In this document: positions 51,118 through 59,818 of the stretch, piece by piece
Layout of the letters: each line of letters opens with the position of its first letter
Numbering within the stretch: position 1 is the stretch's first letter
DNA from: UBA8919 sp041658185
GTDB taxonomy: Bacteria; Elusimicrobiota; UBA8919
Assembly (NCBI GenBank): GCA_041658185.1
Contig: JBBAAR010000005.1
Coordinates: 62,001 to 126,000, forward strand
Direction: 5' to 3'
Length of the DNA: 64,000 bases
Program-made: the position numbers and the translations under genes
Notes under the pieces: model-generated
The model's database searches: none
Told to the model about the DNA's origin: nothing
The model's input: the letters and a program-made list of their open reading frames with translations, nothing else

Positions 51118-52854
51118 ATGTCCTATATTGTATTAGCAAGAAAATATCGGCCGCAGAAATTTGATGATATCGTTGGTCAGGAACATGTTACTCGTGTAAT
51201 AAAAAATGCGATAAAAGAAAGAAGAGTCGCGCACGGTTATATTTTTTCCGGTCAGCGCGGGGTCGGGAAAACCACTACCGCCAGAATTTTTGCGAAAGCA
51301 CTAAACTGTAAAGAGGGACCGAAAGAGGAGCCCTGTAATAAATGTGATTCCTGCCGTGAAATAGTCGGCGGCAATTCCATTGATGTAATGGAGATAGATG
51401 CCGCTTCAAACAGGGGAATAGACCAGATAAGGGATTTGAGGGAAAATATAAAATATGCTCCATCGTCATCAAAATATAAAATATACATTATTGATGAGGC
51501 GCACCAGATAACGAATGAGGCGTTTAACGCACTTTTAAAAACGCTTGAAGAACCGCCCGCCCATGCGATTTTCATATTTGCGACCACATCAACCCAAAAG
51601 ATTCCTCCGACGATACTTTCCAGATGTCAGCGGTTTAGTTTCCGTCCTTTATCAATAAAAGAAATAAGCGGGCAGATAGAAAAAATTGCCGAAAAGGAAA
51701 ACATTAAAATAGATGCTCAGGCGGTTGCCGTAATTGCAAGATCCGTCGGCGGTGCCTTGAGGGATGCGTTAAGCATTTTTGACCAGGTTATATCTTTTTG
51801 CGGTACGACTATAACTTCGCAGGATGTTATTTCTATTTTAGGTTGCGTCAAAGAGGACCTGCTTTCAGATATGTTTGAGTGCATAGAAAAAAATGACGCA
51901 AAAAAACTTTTGCAGATTGTAGATAAAACTGTGCTGCTCGGATATGACCCTCTCAATATCGCTACCGATTTGCAGGAGTATATAAGATGTGTAATGCTTT
52001 ACAAAATTTCTCCCGATTTGGTGCGAACCCTCTCCGATACGGAAAAACTGGAATTGTATTCTCAGAATTTATCCATTGATGTTTTGTTCCGGTTGGTACA
52101 AATACTTTCCGACTGTATTGAACAGATGAAAAATGCCGAGCAGCCGTCCGTTATTTTAGAGGTTTTCTGCGTGAAACTCACTCAAAAATATGTGGGTTTG
52201 GATGAACTGATAAGCCGTCTTGAAAATCTGGAGTTATCATCTAATCCGGCAGTTGAAATTGAACTGGAAAAATCGGCGCCGAAAATTGTCCAAGTTGAGA
52301 CAAAAGCAGTGGCTTCGCCGCCGTTACGCTCTCTGAAAGAAGCGGCGCCGGTAAAAATTCCTCTTGAAAAAGTTCGTTTGACGTGGAATGAAATTTCAAA
52401 AGACGGAAAAATCAGGCCCCGCGTTCTGGCCTGTTTTTCGGATGCAAAAATATCGGAGATTCAGAATGACGGGACTTTTGTCGTTGAATTCGGAGATTCC
52501 TATAAGATGGAAACTGTTTTATCAAACAAAGATGAATGGCTTCCTTTGATGGAAAAAAAACTGGGCGGTAAGTTTTCCTTTACCGCAAAAGTTGCATCTA
52601 TAAATAATCCGGAAAATGAAGAAACGGAAGATGAAATTGCGCCTGCCGAAACCATTATAAGCAATGAAGACGATGATACGGAATCTTCTATTGCAATTTC
52701 TGTGCCGTCATCAAAGCCTTCGGCATCGCCCGGCGGTAAAAATAAAAAATCTGACGCAATGTCCCCGCGGAACGACTCCACCTCAGCGGTTAAAAATATT
52801 ATTGATTTATTCGGAGGTAATGTTGTGGACGCGCCCGGGGATAACAAACTTTAA
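51118..52854 (+). CDS. dnaX: DNA polymerase III subunit gamma/tau
   Basis: 578 residues. AAA+ clamp-loader domain with Walker A GQRGVGKTTTARIFAKALNC, zinc module CNKCDSCREI (plus the first Cys of KEGPKEEPC), Walker B IYIIDEAHQI and sensor FATTSTQKIPPTILSRCQRF. The tau-like C-terminal part from ~370 is long, with an acidic linker and KKSDAMSPRNDS tail, so a full tau product is made. It loads the sliding clamp. Four bases upstream of recR. Confidence 0.96.
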   Translation: MSYIVLARKYRPQKFDDIVGQEHVTRVIKNAIKERRVAHGYIFSGQRGVGKTTTARIFAKALNCKEGPKEEPCNKCDSCREIVGGNSIDVMEIDAASNRGIDQIRDLRENIKYAPSSSKYKIYIIDEAHQITNEAFNALLKTLEEPPAHAIFIFATTSTQKIPPTILSRCQRFSFRPLSIKEISGQIEKIAEKENIKIDAQAVAVIARSVGGALRDALSIFDQVISFCGTTITSQDVISILGCVKEDLLSDMFECIEKNDAKKLLQIVDKTVLLGYDPLNIATDLQEYIRCVMLYKISPDLVRTLSDTEKLELYSQNLSIDVLFRLVQILSDCIEQMKNAEQPSVILEVFCVKLTQKYVGLDELISRLENLELSSNPAVEIELEKSAPKIVQVETKAVASPPLRSLKEAAPVKIPLEKVRLTWNEISKDGKIRPRVLACFSDAKISEIQNDGTFVVEFGDSYKMETVLSNKDEWLPLMEKKLGGKFSFTAKVASINNPENEETEDEIAPAETIISNEDDDTESSIAISVPSSKPSASPGGKNKKSDAMSPRNDSTSAVKNIIDLFGGNVVDAPGDNKL

Positions 52855-52857
52855 TAA

Positions 52858-53442
52858 ATGATTAAGCCGCTCGTCCGTCTTATTGATGCGTTCAAGAAAC
52901 TTCCCGGTGTCGGACAAAAACAGGCGGAAAGATTTGCTTTTTTCATAGTAAAGAGTTCTCAGAATGACGCCGAAAATTTAGCATCGTCAATAATCAACGC
53001 AAAAAAAAGTATAAAGACCTGTTCCGTCTGTTGTTCTCTGTGCGAGGAAAGTCCGTGCGAAATTTGTTCCAATGAAAACAGGGACAGGAAAAAAATATGC
53101 GTCGTTGAAAGTTATACCGACTTACAGGTAATAGAAAAGACAGGAAAATACAAGGGGCTTTATCATGTTTTGTTGGGAGTTCTTTCTCCGTTAGACGGCG
53201 TTCATCATGACGATTTGACTCTAAAACTTCTTATGAAACGATTAGGTGCAATAGAGGAAGTTCTCATTGCCACCAATCCGACGGTTGAAGGTGATGCTAC
53301 GGCAATGTATATTTCGCAACTTGTAAAACCGCACAATATAAAAATCACCCGTCTTGCAAAAGGTATTCCGTCGGGAGGAAGCATAGAGTATTCCGATGAA
53401 ATAACACTGATAAACGCACTTGACGGAAGAAAAGAAATTTAA
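52858..53442 (+). CDS. recR: Recombination mediator RecR
   Basis: 194 residues, standard size. Helix-hairpin-helix (LVRLIDAFKKLPGVGQKQAERFAF), four-Cys zinc finger (CSVCCSLCEESPCEIC), Toprim (KICVVESYTDLQVIEKTG, GVLSPLDGVH, NPTVEGDATAMYI) and the C-terminal Walker-like RLAKGIPSGGSIEYSDEITL. It acts with RecO in RecA loading at gaps. The usual ybaB gene between dnaX and recR is absent here. Confidence 0.96.
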   Translation: MIKPLVRLIDAFKKLPGVGQKQAERFAFFIVKSSQNDAENLASSIINAKKSIKTCSVCCSLCEESPCEICSNENRDRKKICVVESYTDLQVIEKTGKYKGLYHVLLGVLSPLDGVHHDDLTLKLLMKRLGAIEEVLIATNPTVEGDATAMYISQLVKPHNIKITRLAKGIPSGGSIEYSDEITLINALDGRKEI

Positions 53443-53534
53443 TATAATAAAACAGTTATGGAAATTTTAATGGAAAATTTCCAGAAAATTTATTATCAAG
53501 CGAGCGATGATAACACAGGAATACCCTTTATAAT

Positions 53535-53606
53535 TCAGGCGTAGCTCAATGGTGGAGCATCCGGCTGTTAACCGGAGGGTTGTAGGTTCGAATCCTACCG
53601 CCTGAG
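53535..53606 (+). tRNA. tRNA-Asn(GTT)
   Basis: 72 bases without encoded CCA. Acceptor TCAGGCG/CGCCTGA, discriminator G, D stem GCTC/GAGC, anticodon stem TCCGG/CCGGA with loop CTGTTAA (anticodon GTT), T stem GTAGG/CCTAC with loop TTCGAAT. The lack of CCA contrasts with the tRNA-Ala gene at 46724. Confidence 0.93.
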
Positions 53607-53663
53607 TGAAAATTTTTAGCGTCGGAGAAAATCCGTACCCCGGCTGGACTTCGAACCTAAATT

Positions 53664-53694
53664 AACCACTGATGGCAAATAAGTGGTTTTTTTT
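53664..53694 (+). terminator. Terminator after tRNA-Asn
   Basis: aaccact pairs with agtggtt, followed by a run of eight T. Stretch 53607-53663 before it holds no gene. Confidence 0.75.
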
Positions 53695-53714
53695 ATTCAG
53701 CAAAAATATTATTA

Positions 53715-53743
53715 TTGTTTTTGAATAAATAATTTGCTATAAT
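53715..53743 (+). promoter_or_regulatory. Promoter for the zeta-toxin operon
   Basis: TTGTTT (53715-53720), 17-base spacer, TATAAT (53738-53743). Start point near 53750; taagg precedes ATG 53773. Confidence 0.65.
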
Positions 53744-53772
53744 AAAAGTGAAATATTTTTTAAGGTTATGTT

Positions 53773-54339
53773 ATGAAAAATAAAAATGTTTACATAATTG
53801 CCGGCCCAAATGGAGCCGGTAAAACTACTTTTGCTATAAAATTTTTACCTGACTATGCAGAATGCCAACATTTTATCAATGCTGATTTAATTGCCCAGGG
53901 GTTGTCACCTTTTTTTCCTCAAATTGCTGCGATTAGAGCCGGAAGACTTGTTCTTGAACAAATTCACAAGTTTGCAGAAAAAAATGTAGATTTTGCTTTT
54001 GAGACGACATTATCCGGTAAATCATATATTCGTCTTTTAAGAACTTTAAAAAAGAAAGGTTATTGCATACATCTTTTCTTTTTATGGATTCCGACGACGG
54101 AATTGGCCCTTGCCCGTATTAAGGAAAGGGTCGCAGAAGGCGGGCATGATGTGCCTGCGCAGGATGTCCGCCGGCGTTTTCACCGTGGAATTTTTAATCT
54201 GGTTAAATTTTATAAACAACTATTGGATTCATGGATGTTGTTCAATAATTCAAAATCTATTCCCGAATTAATTGCTAAAGAAAAAGAAGGCAGAATAACA
54301 ATTGTTGATAAAGATTTATTTAGACAAATTATGAAATAA
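53773..54339 (+). CDS. Zeta-toxin family P-loop kinase
   Basis: 188 residues. Walker A AGPNGAGKTTFA at 10-21; FINADLIAQGLSPF; FAFETTLSGKSYIR; an arginine-rich helix RRRFHRGIFNLVKFYKQLLDSW. Zeta/PezT toxins phosphorylate UDP-N-acetylglucosamine and block wall synthesis; chromosomal homologues of this COG4185 branch are not all shown to be toxic. A 55-residue partner follows 14 bases later, so the pair reads as a toxin-antitoxin-like unit with the toxin first. Confidence 0.85.
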   Translation: MKNKNVYIIAGPNGAGKTTFAIKFLPDYAECQHFINADLIAQGLSPFFPQIAAIRAGRLVLEQIHKFAEKNVDFAFETTLSGKSYIRLLRTLKKKGYCIHLFFLWIPTTELALARIKERVAEGGHDVPAQDVRRRFHRGIFNLVKFYKQLLDSWMLFNNSKSIPELIAKEKEGRITIVDKDLFRQIMK

Positions 54340-54353
54340 AGGAGCCGGGCACT

Positions 54354-54521
54354 ATGAAAAAACATAAAACGTTACAGGACAAAGCAGAAATAGCACTTAA
54401 AGAAGCGGTTCGCGAAGTCGTAGAACGTCATATTCAGACCGGTCGACCCCTTGCAATCTGGCAGAACGGCAAGGTGGTAAAAGTATCGCCCGACCAAATT
54501 TCGCGTATTAGCAAAAAATAA
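54354..54521 (+). CDS. Small partner of the zeta-toxin family protein (55 aa)
   Basis: Starts MKKHKTLQDKAEIALKEAVREVV, then EVVERHIQTGRPLAIWQNGKVVKVSP. Ribosome site aaaggagccggg precedes the ATG. Helical first half, then a short strand pair (RPLAIWQNGKVVKV). Small proteins of this type often follow zeta-like kinases and may be the antitoxin or a chaperone; there is no direct evidence. Confidence 0.65.
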   Translation: MKKHKTLQDKAEIALKEAVREVVERHIQTGRPLAIWQNGKVVKVSPDQISRISKK

Positions 54522-54581
54522 CATATCAAAAGCAGCCTTTCCAAAAAATTCATTTAACTGAAACTTGTTGAGTTATAAATT

Positions 54582-55114
54582 TTGTTTGAGTCATATCAAA
54601 AAATAGCAAGACAATATAAAAGCCCGCCGCTTAAATATGAGAGAAAACTCATATCGCTTGCCAAAAGAGGAAAAACTTCCGCAATAAAAGAATTATTGTT
54701 TTATCAGATAAGATTTTTTATATTCAGAATAAAAACTGTTCTTTATCCGAAGATTTTAAGTCGGTACGGCGATGATGTACTTCAAAATTGTATAATGTTT
54801 GCTATGATAAAAATATCTTCATACAATATGAAGTATAAGAATAAACAGGGAAAATTACAGCCGGTGTATTTCAGGACATATTTATGGAAAGGTATAACCG
54901 GTGTTATAATAAATTCTGTAAAAAGAAAAAAAGAAATATGTTTTTCTGATTTATCCGATTTGAGAATAAAACAATATAAATAATTCGGAAAATTCGCATA
55001 GTGAAAAAATAAAATTATTCAGATCAATTTTTATGCAATACTCTTCAAAAAACTGAAGTTCAGGCGATTTTAGATGAAACAACCGCAAAATTTTGCGTAT
55101 TTGCCATAAAATAG
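54582..55114 (+). pseudogene. Sigma-70-like factor remnant, frameshifted
   Basis: The first frame (54582-54983, TTG start, 133 aa) resembles a sigma-70 region 2: YERKLISLAKRGKTSAIKELLFYQIRFF..., YGDDVLQNCIMFAMIKISSY...YFRTYLWKGITGVIINSVKRKKE. After its stop, coding-like sequence continues in other frames (NSENSHSEKIKLFRS from 54982, then NTLQKTEVQAILDETT from ~55037), suggesting two indels and a lost C-terminus. Extent is uncertain; decayed sigma factor is the favoured reading. Confidence 0.45.
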
Positions 55115-55164
55115 GTTCGAACGTCGTCCAGCTCCTGGAGTTTTTATTTTTTACCGATGAGCCA

Positions 55165-55189
55165 CCGACGAAGAATGTCGGTTTTTTTA
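55165..55189 (+). terminator. Terminator before the sigma-54-like operon
   Basis: ccgac-gaagaat-gtcgg followed by seven T. A second short hairpin with T-run lies just before it at 55127-55150 (tccag-ctc-ctgga). Together they isolate the sigma-54 locus from upstream transcription. Confidence 0.7.
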
Positions 55190-55228
55190 TTGCTTGAAAA
55201 ATTAAGGAAAAAAAGTATACTTAAAAGA

Positions 55229-55256
55229 GAGGAATAATAAAACAGGATTATTCCTC
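55229..55256 (+). promoter_or_regulatory. 10-bp inverted repeat upstream of the sigma-54-like gene
   Basis: gaggaataat-(8)-attattcctc, perfect, 66 bases before the first start codon. No T-run follows. Possibly an operator, or a leader hairpin. No good -35/-10 or -24/-12 pair was identified for this gene. Confidence 0.5.
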
Positions 55257-55321
55257 CGAAGGAGTCCATCCGGACAATATCAGGCCAAGATTCAATTGCA
55301 TTTCGGATAATTATTGTTGAA

Positions 55322-56413
55322 ATGAAATTTATGAGGGCAAGACAAACACAGGATAGAAAACCTAAACAAATTATCAGATTATTTAGCCGGATAAAATCCG
55401 CTAATCTAATGGAACTCCCGGAAAAAGAATTCAAAAAATTTGCCGGAGAAATTGAAAGTTCGCAACTATTTAAGAAATTGAAGGATGATAGGATTATCAA
55501 ATTAGAAAAGTTATCTTCTGTAAATTCTCCTTTGTGTTTTTATGAGTTGAAAGAAGAAATTTTTTCAGGCAGGAGTTTATTAGATGTAGAATCTTTCTTA
55601 AATGGCAAAGAAAATGTTATCCGGATAATTAGACGTTTGGGAGTCGATAAATTTAAGCGATACTTTTTAAGTGAAGATTCCGTCTCTGATTCGGAAATTG
55701 CCGGTAAATGTGATTTATCAATAAAAGAAATTTACAAGATAAAAAAATTGGTTGACGAGTTGCTTATCCGGAATGAGTCGCAGATACAAAGCCCTGCTGA
55801 AAATAAAATCAATGAGATTTACTATAACAAAATTGCTTCAATCATAAAAGAAGACGGCAAATTTACAATCGGTTATTTGAATTTTCGTTTGTATCGCGGG
55901 ACATATATCGTTGATTACGCCAAAATCGGACAACTAAAAAAGCAGAATTATTTTACAAACACAGAAATAGAAGAACTTCGCAAATTACTTCAAAATATAG
56001 AATTGATTAACGGACGTAAACTGGCGATACACCGGATATTAGAGAGTATTATAAAATACCAAAAAAACTATTTGAAATCCGGAGACCTTTTGGATTTGAC
56101 ACCGTTAACTCAGCATGAATTAAGCCGCAGAACAGGGATATCTACAAGTCATATCTGCCGTGTAATCAGATATAAAAGTATTGAAACTCCCCGGGGAGAA
56201 GAGGCGCCGTTAAAGTTTTTCTTTCCCAATAAAAAGTTAATAATAAAGAACTATATTAAAGATATATTCGGAGATAAAAGTAAAAATATAAATTCAGATC
56301 AAGAACTTAAAATCAAAATAGAAACGGAATTAAAATTACCAACCTCACGGCGGTCGGTTACACTTTATAGAAATGAATTACAAGACAGAGAGGGGGATAT
56401 AAAAAATGACTAA
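55322..56413 (+). CDS. Divergent sigma-54 (RpoN)-like factor
   Basis: 363 residues. The C-terminal DNA-binding part is clear: LTQHELSRRTGISTSHICRVIRYKSIETPRGEEAPLKFFF (~255-300) aligns with RpoN core, and SRRSVTLYRNEL (342-353) is a variant RpoN box (canonical ARRTVAKYREEL). The N-terminal Gln-rich region I that contacts activators is not recognisable; only LMELPEKEFKKFAGEIE (~30-46) hints at it. Length is below the usual ~430-480. Followed by an FMN-binding-type gene, kinase and activator, so it probably serves this locus rather than being the general RpoN. It has no strong ribosome site. Confidence 0.8.
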   Translation: MKFMRARQTQDRKPKQIIRLFSRIKSANLMELPEKEFKKFAGEIESSQLFKKLKDDRIIKLEKLSSVNSPLCFYELKEEIFSGRSLLDVESFLNGKENVIRIIRRLGVDKFKRYFLSEDSVSDSEIAGKCDLSIKEIYKIKKLVDELLIRNESQIQSPAENKINEIYYNKIASIIKEDGKFTIGYLNFRLYRGTYIVDYAKIGQLKKQNYFTNTEIEELRKLLQNIELINGRKLAIHRILESIIKYQKNYLKSGDLLDLTPLTQHELSRRTGISTSHICRVIRYKSIETPRGEEAPLKFFFPNKKLIIKNYIKDIFGDKSKNINSDQELKIKIETELKLPTSRRSVTLYRNELQDREGDIKND

Positions 56414-56870
56414 CAAACAGGACGTGCATGAGATTTTACCTCATTTAGAAAAGAAGAACGTCGGCGTTCTTGGAACAGTAGATAAAGATTTAAAATATGT
56501 CAGGTTAAGAGTTATGTATTACGGAGTAGACAGCAAATTTAATTGTTATCTTATGTCTACAAAAGGCAGTCCAAAGGTAGAACAGATTTTATCTTCCTTA
56601 AACGTATCATTCATTGTATTCGGATTAGAAAACCCTTACGATAATTCATGGGAAATTGAAATTGACGGAAGGGCTGAACTTTTGAAATCGCCGTCGGAAA
56701 TAAACACTGCATTAAAAAAGTTGGAAGGGCGCAATCCGTTTGCTGATGTATCTATAGAATCAGGTATTACCGGACAGTTTGATTTAATAAAACTTACTCC
56801 TAAAGTTGTCAGGTTTAGACTCTATGGAGAGGCATTAAAGGGAACACCTCCTACGGTTTTAGAGTTGTAG
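56406..56870 (+). CDS. Pyridoxamine-5'-phosphate-oxidase-like FMN-binding protein
   Basis: 154 residues, split-barrel fold: NVGVLGTVDKDLKYVRLRVMYY, CYLMSTKGSPKVEQILSSLNVSFIVFG, WEIEIDGRAELLKSPSEI, and LIKLTPKVVRFRLYG at the end. Members bind FMN or F420 and often sense or reduce small molecules. It overlaps the sigma-54-like gene by 8 bases, so it is part of the same transcript; a flavin-based redox sensor or reductase for the circuit is possible. Confidence 0.8.
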   Translation: MTNKQDVHEILPHLEKKNVGVLGTVDKDLKYVRLRVMYYGVDSKFNCYLMSTKGSPKVEQILSSLNVSFIVFGLENPYDNSWEIEIDGRAELLKSPSEINTALKKLEGRNPFADVSIESGITGQFDLIKLTPKVVRFRLYGEALKGTPPTVLEL

Positions 56871-56887
56871 GAAGTAGATGAAAAAGA

Positions 56888-58009
56888 ATGCAACAAGAAA
56901 AGAATTTTTTAAAATGCTGGGAACATTACAAATGTAATAAAACAGAATGTCCTGCGTACCGCTCAAATGACTTGCGTTGCTGGTTGCAGTGCGGGACGTA
57001 TTGTCATAACGAGATACAGGGGACTTGGTTAGAAAAAATGGAAGCATGCATTAAATGTGAGGTGTTTACTGTAAATTTTCAAGAAGAAAATTCTATAGAG
57101 ACAATTTCTCTGATAGAAAGCCAATTTGAAGATTATAAACGAAAAGTAATAGAAAGAACAAAGCAACTTGAGGAAGCAAATAAAAAACTGATGGAATTTA
57201 AACTTACCAGTGTATATATTCTAAAAGAGCTGGATAAGAAGAGTACGGAACTACTTAAAGCAAGAGAAGATTTGGAGAAAAGAGTTCAGGAAAGAACCAA
57301 AAAATTGCATGAAGTTCAGACACAACTTGTCCAGTCGGCTAAAATGGCGGCTATGGGTAGATTTTCTGCCGGTATTGCTCATGAGATTAACAATCCGTTA
57401 GCAGGGATGCTCAACTGCGTGCGCAGTTTATTAGGCAATCCCGGAATTAAAGGTGAAAATAGAGGATATTTAGAATTAGTTCTAAAAGGATTGCTTCGTA
57501 TTGAAAATACCATCGGCCAGACTTTGAGTTTCTCCGGCCGGCGGGAATTCAAACCTATGCTATCCGATATTAACCAGTTAATTAAGGAAGCGTTGGCTTT
57601 TATTAAACATCGTTTAGAAGAACAGAAGATTATTCTTGAACAGAATTTGTCCGAATCTTTACCTGCTATTTTAGTTGACCCGCATCAACTGCAACAGGTA
57701 TTTATGAATGTAATAAGTAACGCTTTATATTCCTTATCTGCGGGAGGGACTTTAACCATCACCACTGCGACAAACGGTAAAAATATGAAGATTAAATTCA
57801 TTGACACGGGGTGCGGAATTAAACAGGAAGATTTAGATAAAGTTTTTGACCCTTTTTTTACTACTAAAGAAGTCGGGAAAGGGGTAGGTTTAGGTCTTTC
57901 TATCAGTTATACGATAATTCAACAACACGGCGGTAAAATTGATATAAAAAGTAAAGAAAACGAAGGAACGACCGTAACCGTTACTTTACCTTTGAGGGAT
58001 TCAATATGA
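56888..58009 (+). CDS. Cytoplasmic two-CW-domain sensor histidine kinase
   Basis: 373 residues. Eight cysteines lie in residues 10-57 (C10, C16, C21, C31, C35, C39, C54, C57) with two CW pairs (C10-W11, C31-W32), the two-CW domain pattern, probably a metal or Fe-S cofactor site. A coiled coil (~75-150) leads to HisKA with H165 in AGIAHEINNPLAG and a HATPase domain (N box NVISNALYSLSAGG, G boxes DTGCGI, GVGLGLSISYTII). No membrane segment. It overlaps the response-regulator gene by 4 bases. It likely senses cytoplasmic redox or sulfur state. Confidence 0.9.
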   Translation: MQQEKNFLKCWEHYKCNKTECPAYRSNDLRCWLQCGTYCHNEIQGTWLEKMEACIKCEVFTVNFQEENSIETISLIESQFEDYKRKVIERTKQLEEANKKLMEFKLTSVYILKELDKKSTELLKAREDLEKRVQERTKKLHEVQTQLVQSAKMAAMGRFSAGIAHEINNPLAGMLNCVRSLLGNPGIKGENRGYLELVLKGLLRIENTIGQTLSFSGRREFKPMLSDINQLIKEALAFIKHRLEEQKIILEQNLSESLPAILVDPHQLQQVFMNVISNALYSLSAGGTLTITTATNGKNMKIKFIDTGCGIKQEDLDKVFDPFFTTKEVGKGVGLGLSISYTIIQQHGGKIDIKSKENEGTTVTVTLPLRDSI

Positions 58010-59343
58010 CAAATAAAAAAATACTGATAGTTGATGACGAAGAACTTATGCGGATTACTCTCCAGGATAGTTTAACAAAGGAAGGGTATGAAGTAAGCGT
58101 AGCTTCCGACGGCGAAGAAGGATGGAAAAAATTTAAAGAAGTATACCCGGCGCTGATTTTGTCCGACCTTAAAATGCCCGTGATTGACGGCATCACTCTG
58201 TTGGAAAAAGTAAAAGGGATTTCACCGGAAACAATGATGATTATGATGACCGGTTATGGAACAATAGAATCCGCAGTTCAGGCAATGAAATTAGGCGCTT
58301 ACGATTACATTACCAAACCCTTTCTTCCGGAAGATATGATTCTATTAGTAAAAAGAGCTCTTGAAGTTTATAATCTAAGAGAAGAAAATAAATTCTTACG
58401 TCAAAAATTAAAAGAGCGGACTAAATTGGAAGGTCTAATAGGTAAGAATGAAAAAATGCAGGAAGTATATCAACTAATTACTACTGTGGCTAAAACTACC
58501 GCTACCGTGCTTGTTTACGGTGAAACCGGTACGGGAAAAGAATTAGTTGCGGAAGCGATTCATAATTTAAGCCCGCGTAAAGATAAACCGTTAATAAAAG
58601 TCAGTTGTTCCGCTTTATCTGAAACACTCTTAGAAAGCGAACTGTTCGGTCATGAAAAAGGTGCATTTACTGATGCAGTTTCCCGCAAAATCGGCCGGTT
58701 TGAAATGGCTGATAAAGGCAGTTTATTTCTTGACGATGTAGATGATATAAAACCGGAAGTCCAGGTTAAATTACTCCGTGTCTTGCAGGAAAGAAAATTT
58801 GAACGGGTAGGCGGAACGGAGACGTTACAAGTTGATGTCCATCTTATCGCTGCCGCTAAAAGAGATTTATTAGATTTAATTAAAGAAGGTAAATTCCGCG
58901 AGGATTTATATTACCGGTTGAATGTTATCCCGATGTATATGCCGCCTCTCCGGGAAAGAAAAGACGACATCCCACTTTTAGTGAACCATTTTATTGAAAA
59001 ATATGCCGGAAAAAATAAAAAAGAAATTTCTCCCGAAGCACTTCAATTATTAATCTGGTATGACTGGCCGGGGAATATCAGGGAATTAGAGAATGTAATT
59101 GAACGAGCTATTACCCTTTCTGACAAAAAAGAAATTACACCGGCGGATTTACCTCCTTTCTTAAAAAAAGAGACCCCAAACATTGAAACAAAAACCATTC
59201 AGAAGGTAGTAGAAGAGTCGGAAAAAGAACATATACTTAAAGTCCTGTCACAGACCAAAGGTCACAAGAAAGAAGCCGCAAAGATATTAGGAATCACACC
59301 AAAAACCCTATGGCAAAAAATCAAAGAATACGGAATTGAGTAG
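58006..59343 (+). CDS. NtrC-family sigma-54 response regulator
   Basis: 445 residues. Receiver with acidic pocket D10/D11 and phospho-acceptor D54 (ILSDLKMPVIDG); AAA+ domain with Walker A GETGTGKE (172-179), sigma-54 contact loop GAFTDA (219-224; canonical GAFTGA) and Walker B LFLDDV (canonical LDE); RxDLYYRLNV and the Fis-type HTH at ~405-440 (HKKEAAKILGITPKTLWQKIKEYG). It should activate sigma-54 promoters when phosphorylated by the adjacent kinase. Likely target: hdrC promoter at 61483-61500. Confidence 0.93.
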   Translation: MTNKKILIVDDEELMRITLQDSLTKEGYEVSVASDGEEGWKKFKEVYPALILSDLKMPVIDGITLLEKVKGISPETMMIMMTGYGTIESAVQAMKLGAYDYITKPFLPEDMILLVKRALEVYNLREENKFLRQKLKERTKLEGLIGKNEKMQEVYQLITTVAKTTATVLVYGETGTGKELVAEAIHNLSPRKDKPLIKVSCSALSETLLESELFGHEKGAFTDAVSRKIGRFEMADKGSLFLDDVDDIKPEVQVKLLRVLQERKFERVGGTETLQVDVHLIAAAKRDLLDLIKEGKFREDLYYRLNVIPMYMPPLRERKDDIPLLVNHFIEKYAGKNKKEISPEALQLLIWYDWPGNIRELENVIERAITLSDKKEITPADLPPFLKKETPNIETKTIQKVVEESEKEHILKVLSQTKGHKKEAAKILGITPKTLWQKIKEYGIE

Positions 59344-59386
59344 ACACCTCTTCTGAAAACATAAAAAAAAATCTAAAAAATAACTC

Positions 59387-59425
59387 TTGACAAACTTGTA
59401 AAGATATGATATAATTTAGATATAA
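59387..59425 (+). promoter_or_regulatory. Consensus promoter with operator-like repeats before arsR
   Basis: TTGACA (59387-59392), 17-base spacer, TATAAT (59410-59415). The word gatataa occurs at 59408 and 59419 (11-base period), with gatatga at 59403, so the -10 box is embedded in a repeat. That is a plausible site for autorepression by the ArsR protein. Confidence 0.75.
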
Positions 59426-59458
59426 CGAAACTAATTGACTATAGGGGGGTGATTAAAA

Positions 59459-59797
59459 ATGAAAGATAATTCTGCAGAAGAAAAAATTTATGAACTTCAT
59501 TCTGAACTTTGCGGTGTTTTAGCGCATCCGCAGCGATTAAAAATTTTAAATTTGCTGCGTGCCGGCGAAAAACCGGTAAAAGAACTGCTTGAACAAATTA
59601 AAACAAGTAAAGCAAATTTATCACAGCATTTGACTGTCTTAAAAAAAGCAAAAATTGTTTCTACAAGAAGAGAAGGTCTTAATATCTATTATCAACTTAC
59701 AAAGCCAAAAATGATAAAAGCATGTGATATAATCAGAGAAGTGCTATTTGAACAAATATCAGAAAACAATTTGTTATTAAAGAAATATAAGGGATAA
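59459..59797 (+). CDS. ArsR-family winged-helix repressor
   Basis: 112 residues. HTH_5 fold: CGVLAHPQRLKILNLLRAGEKPVKELLEQIKTSKANLSQHLTVLKKAKIVSTRREGLNIYYQL. Cysteines at ~18 and ~91 could form a redox or sulfane-sulfur switch, as in SqrR/BigR-type regulators of sulfide genes; the classical ELCVCDL metal motif is absent. It heads arsR-dsrE-sqr under a consensus promoter with a repeated operator. Ribosome site ggggggtgat. Confidence 0.88.
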   Translation: MKDNSAEEKIYELHSELCGVLAHPQRLKILNLLRAGEKPVKELLEQIKTSKANLSQHLTVLKKAKIVSTRREGLNIYYQLTKPKMIKACDIIREVLFEQISENNLLLKKYKG

Positions 59798-59818
59798 CCC
59801 ATTCGTAGGAGGTGCCGG

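Noticed and set aside
55112..55140. A tRNA gene suggested by ggttcgaac
   Set aside because: Only a T-arm-like word is present; there is no D arm, anticodon arm or acceptor pairing.
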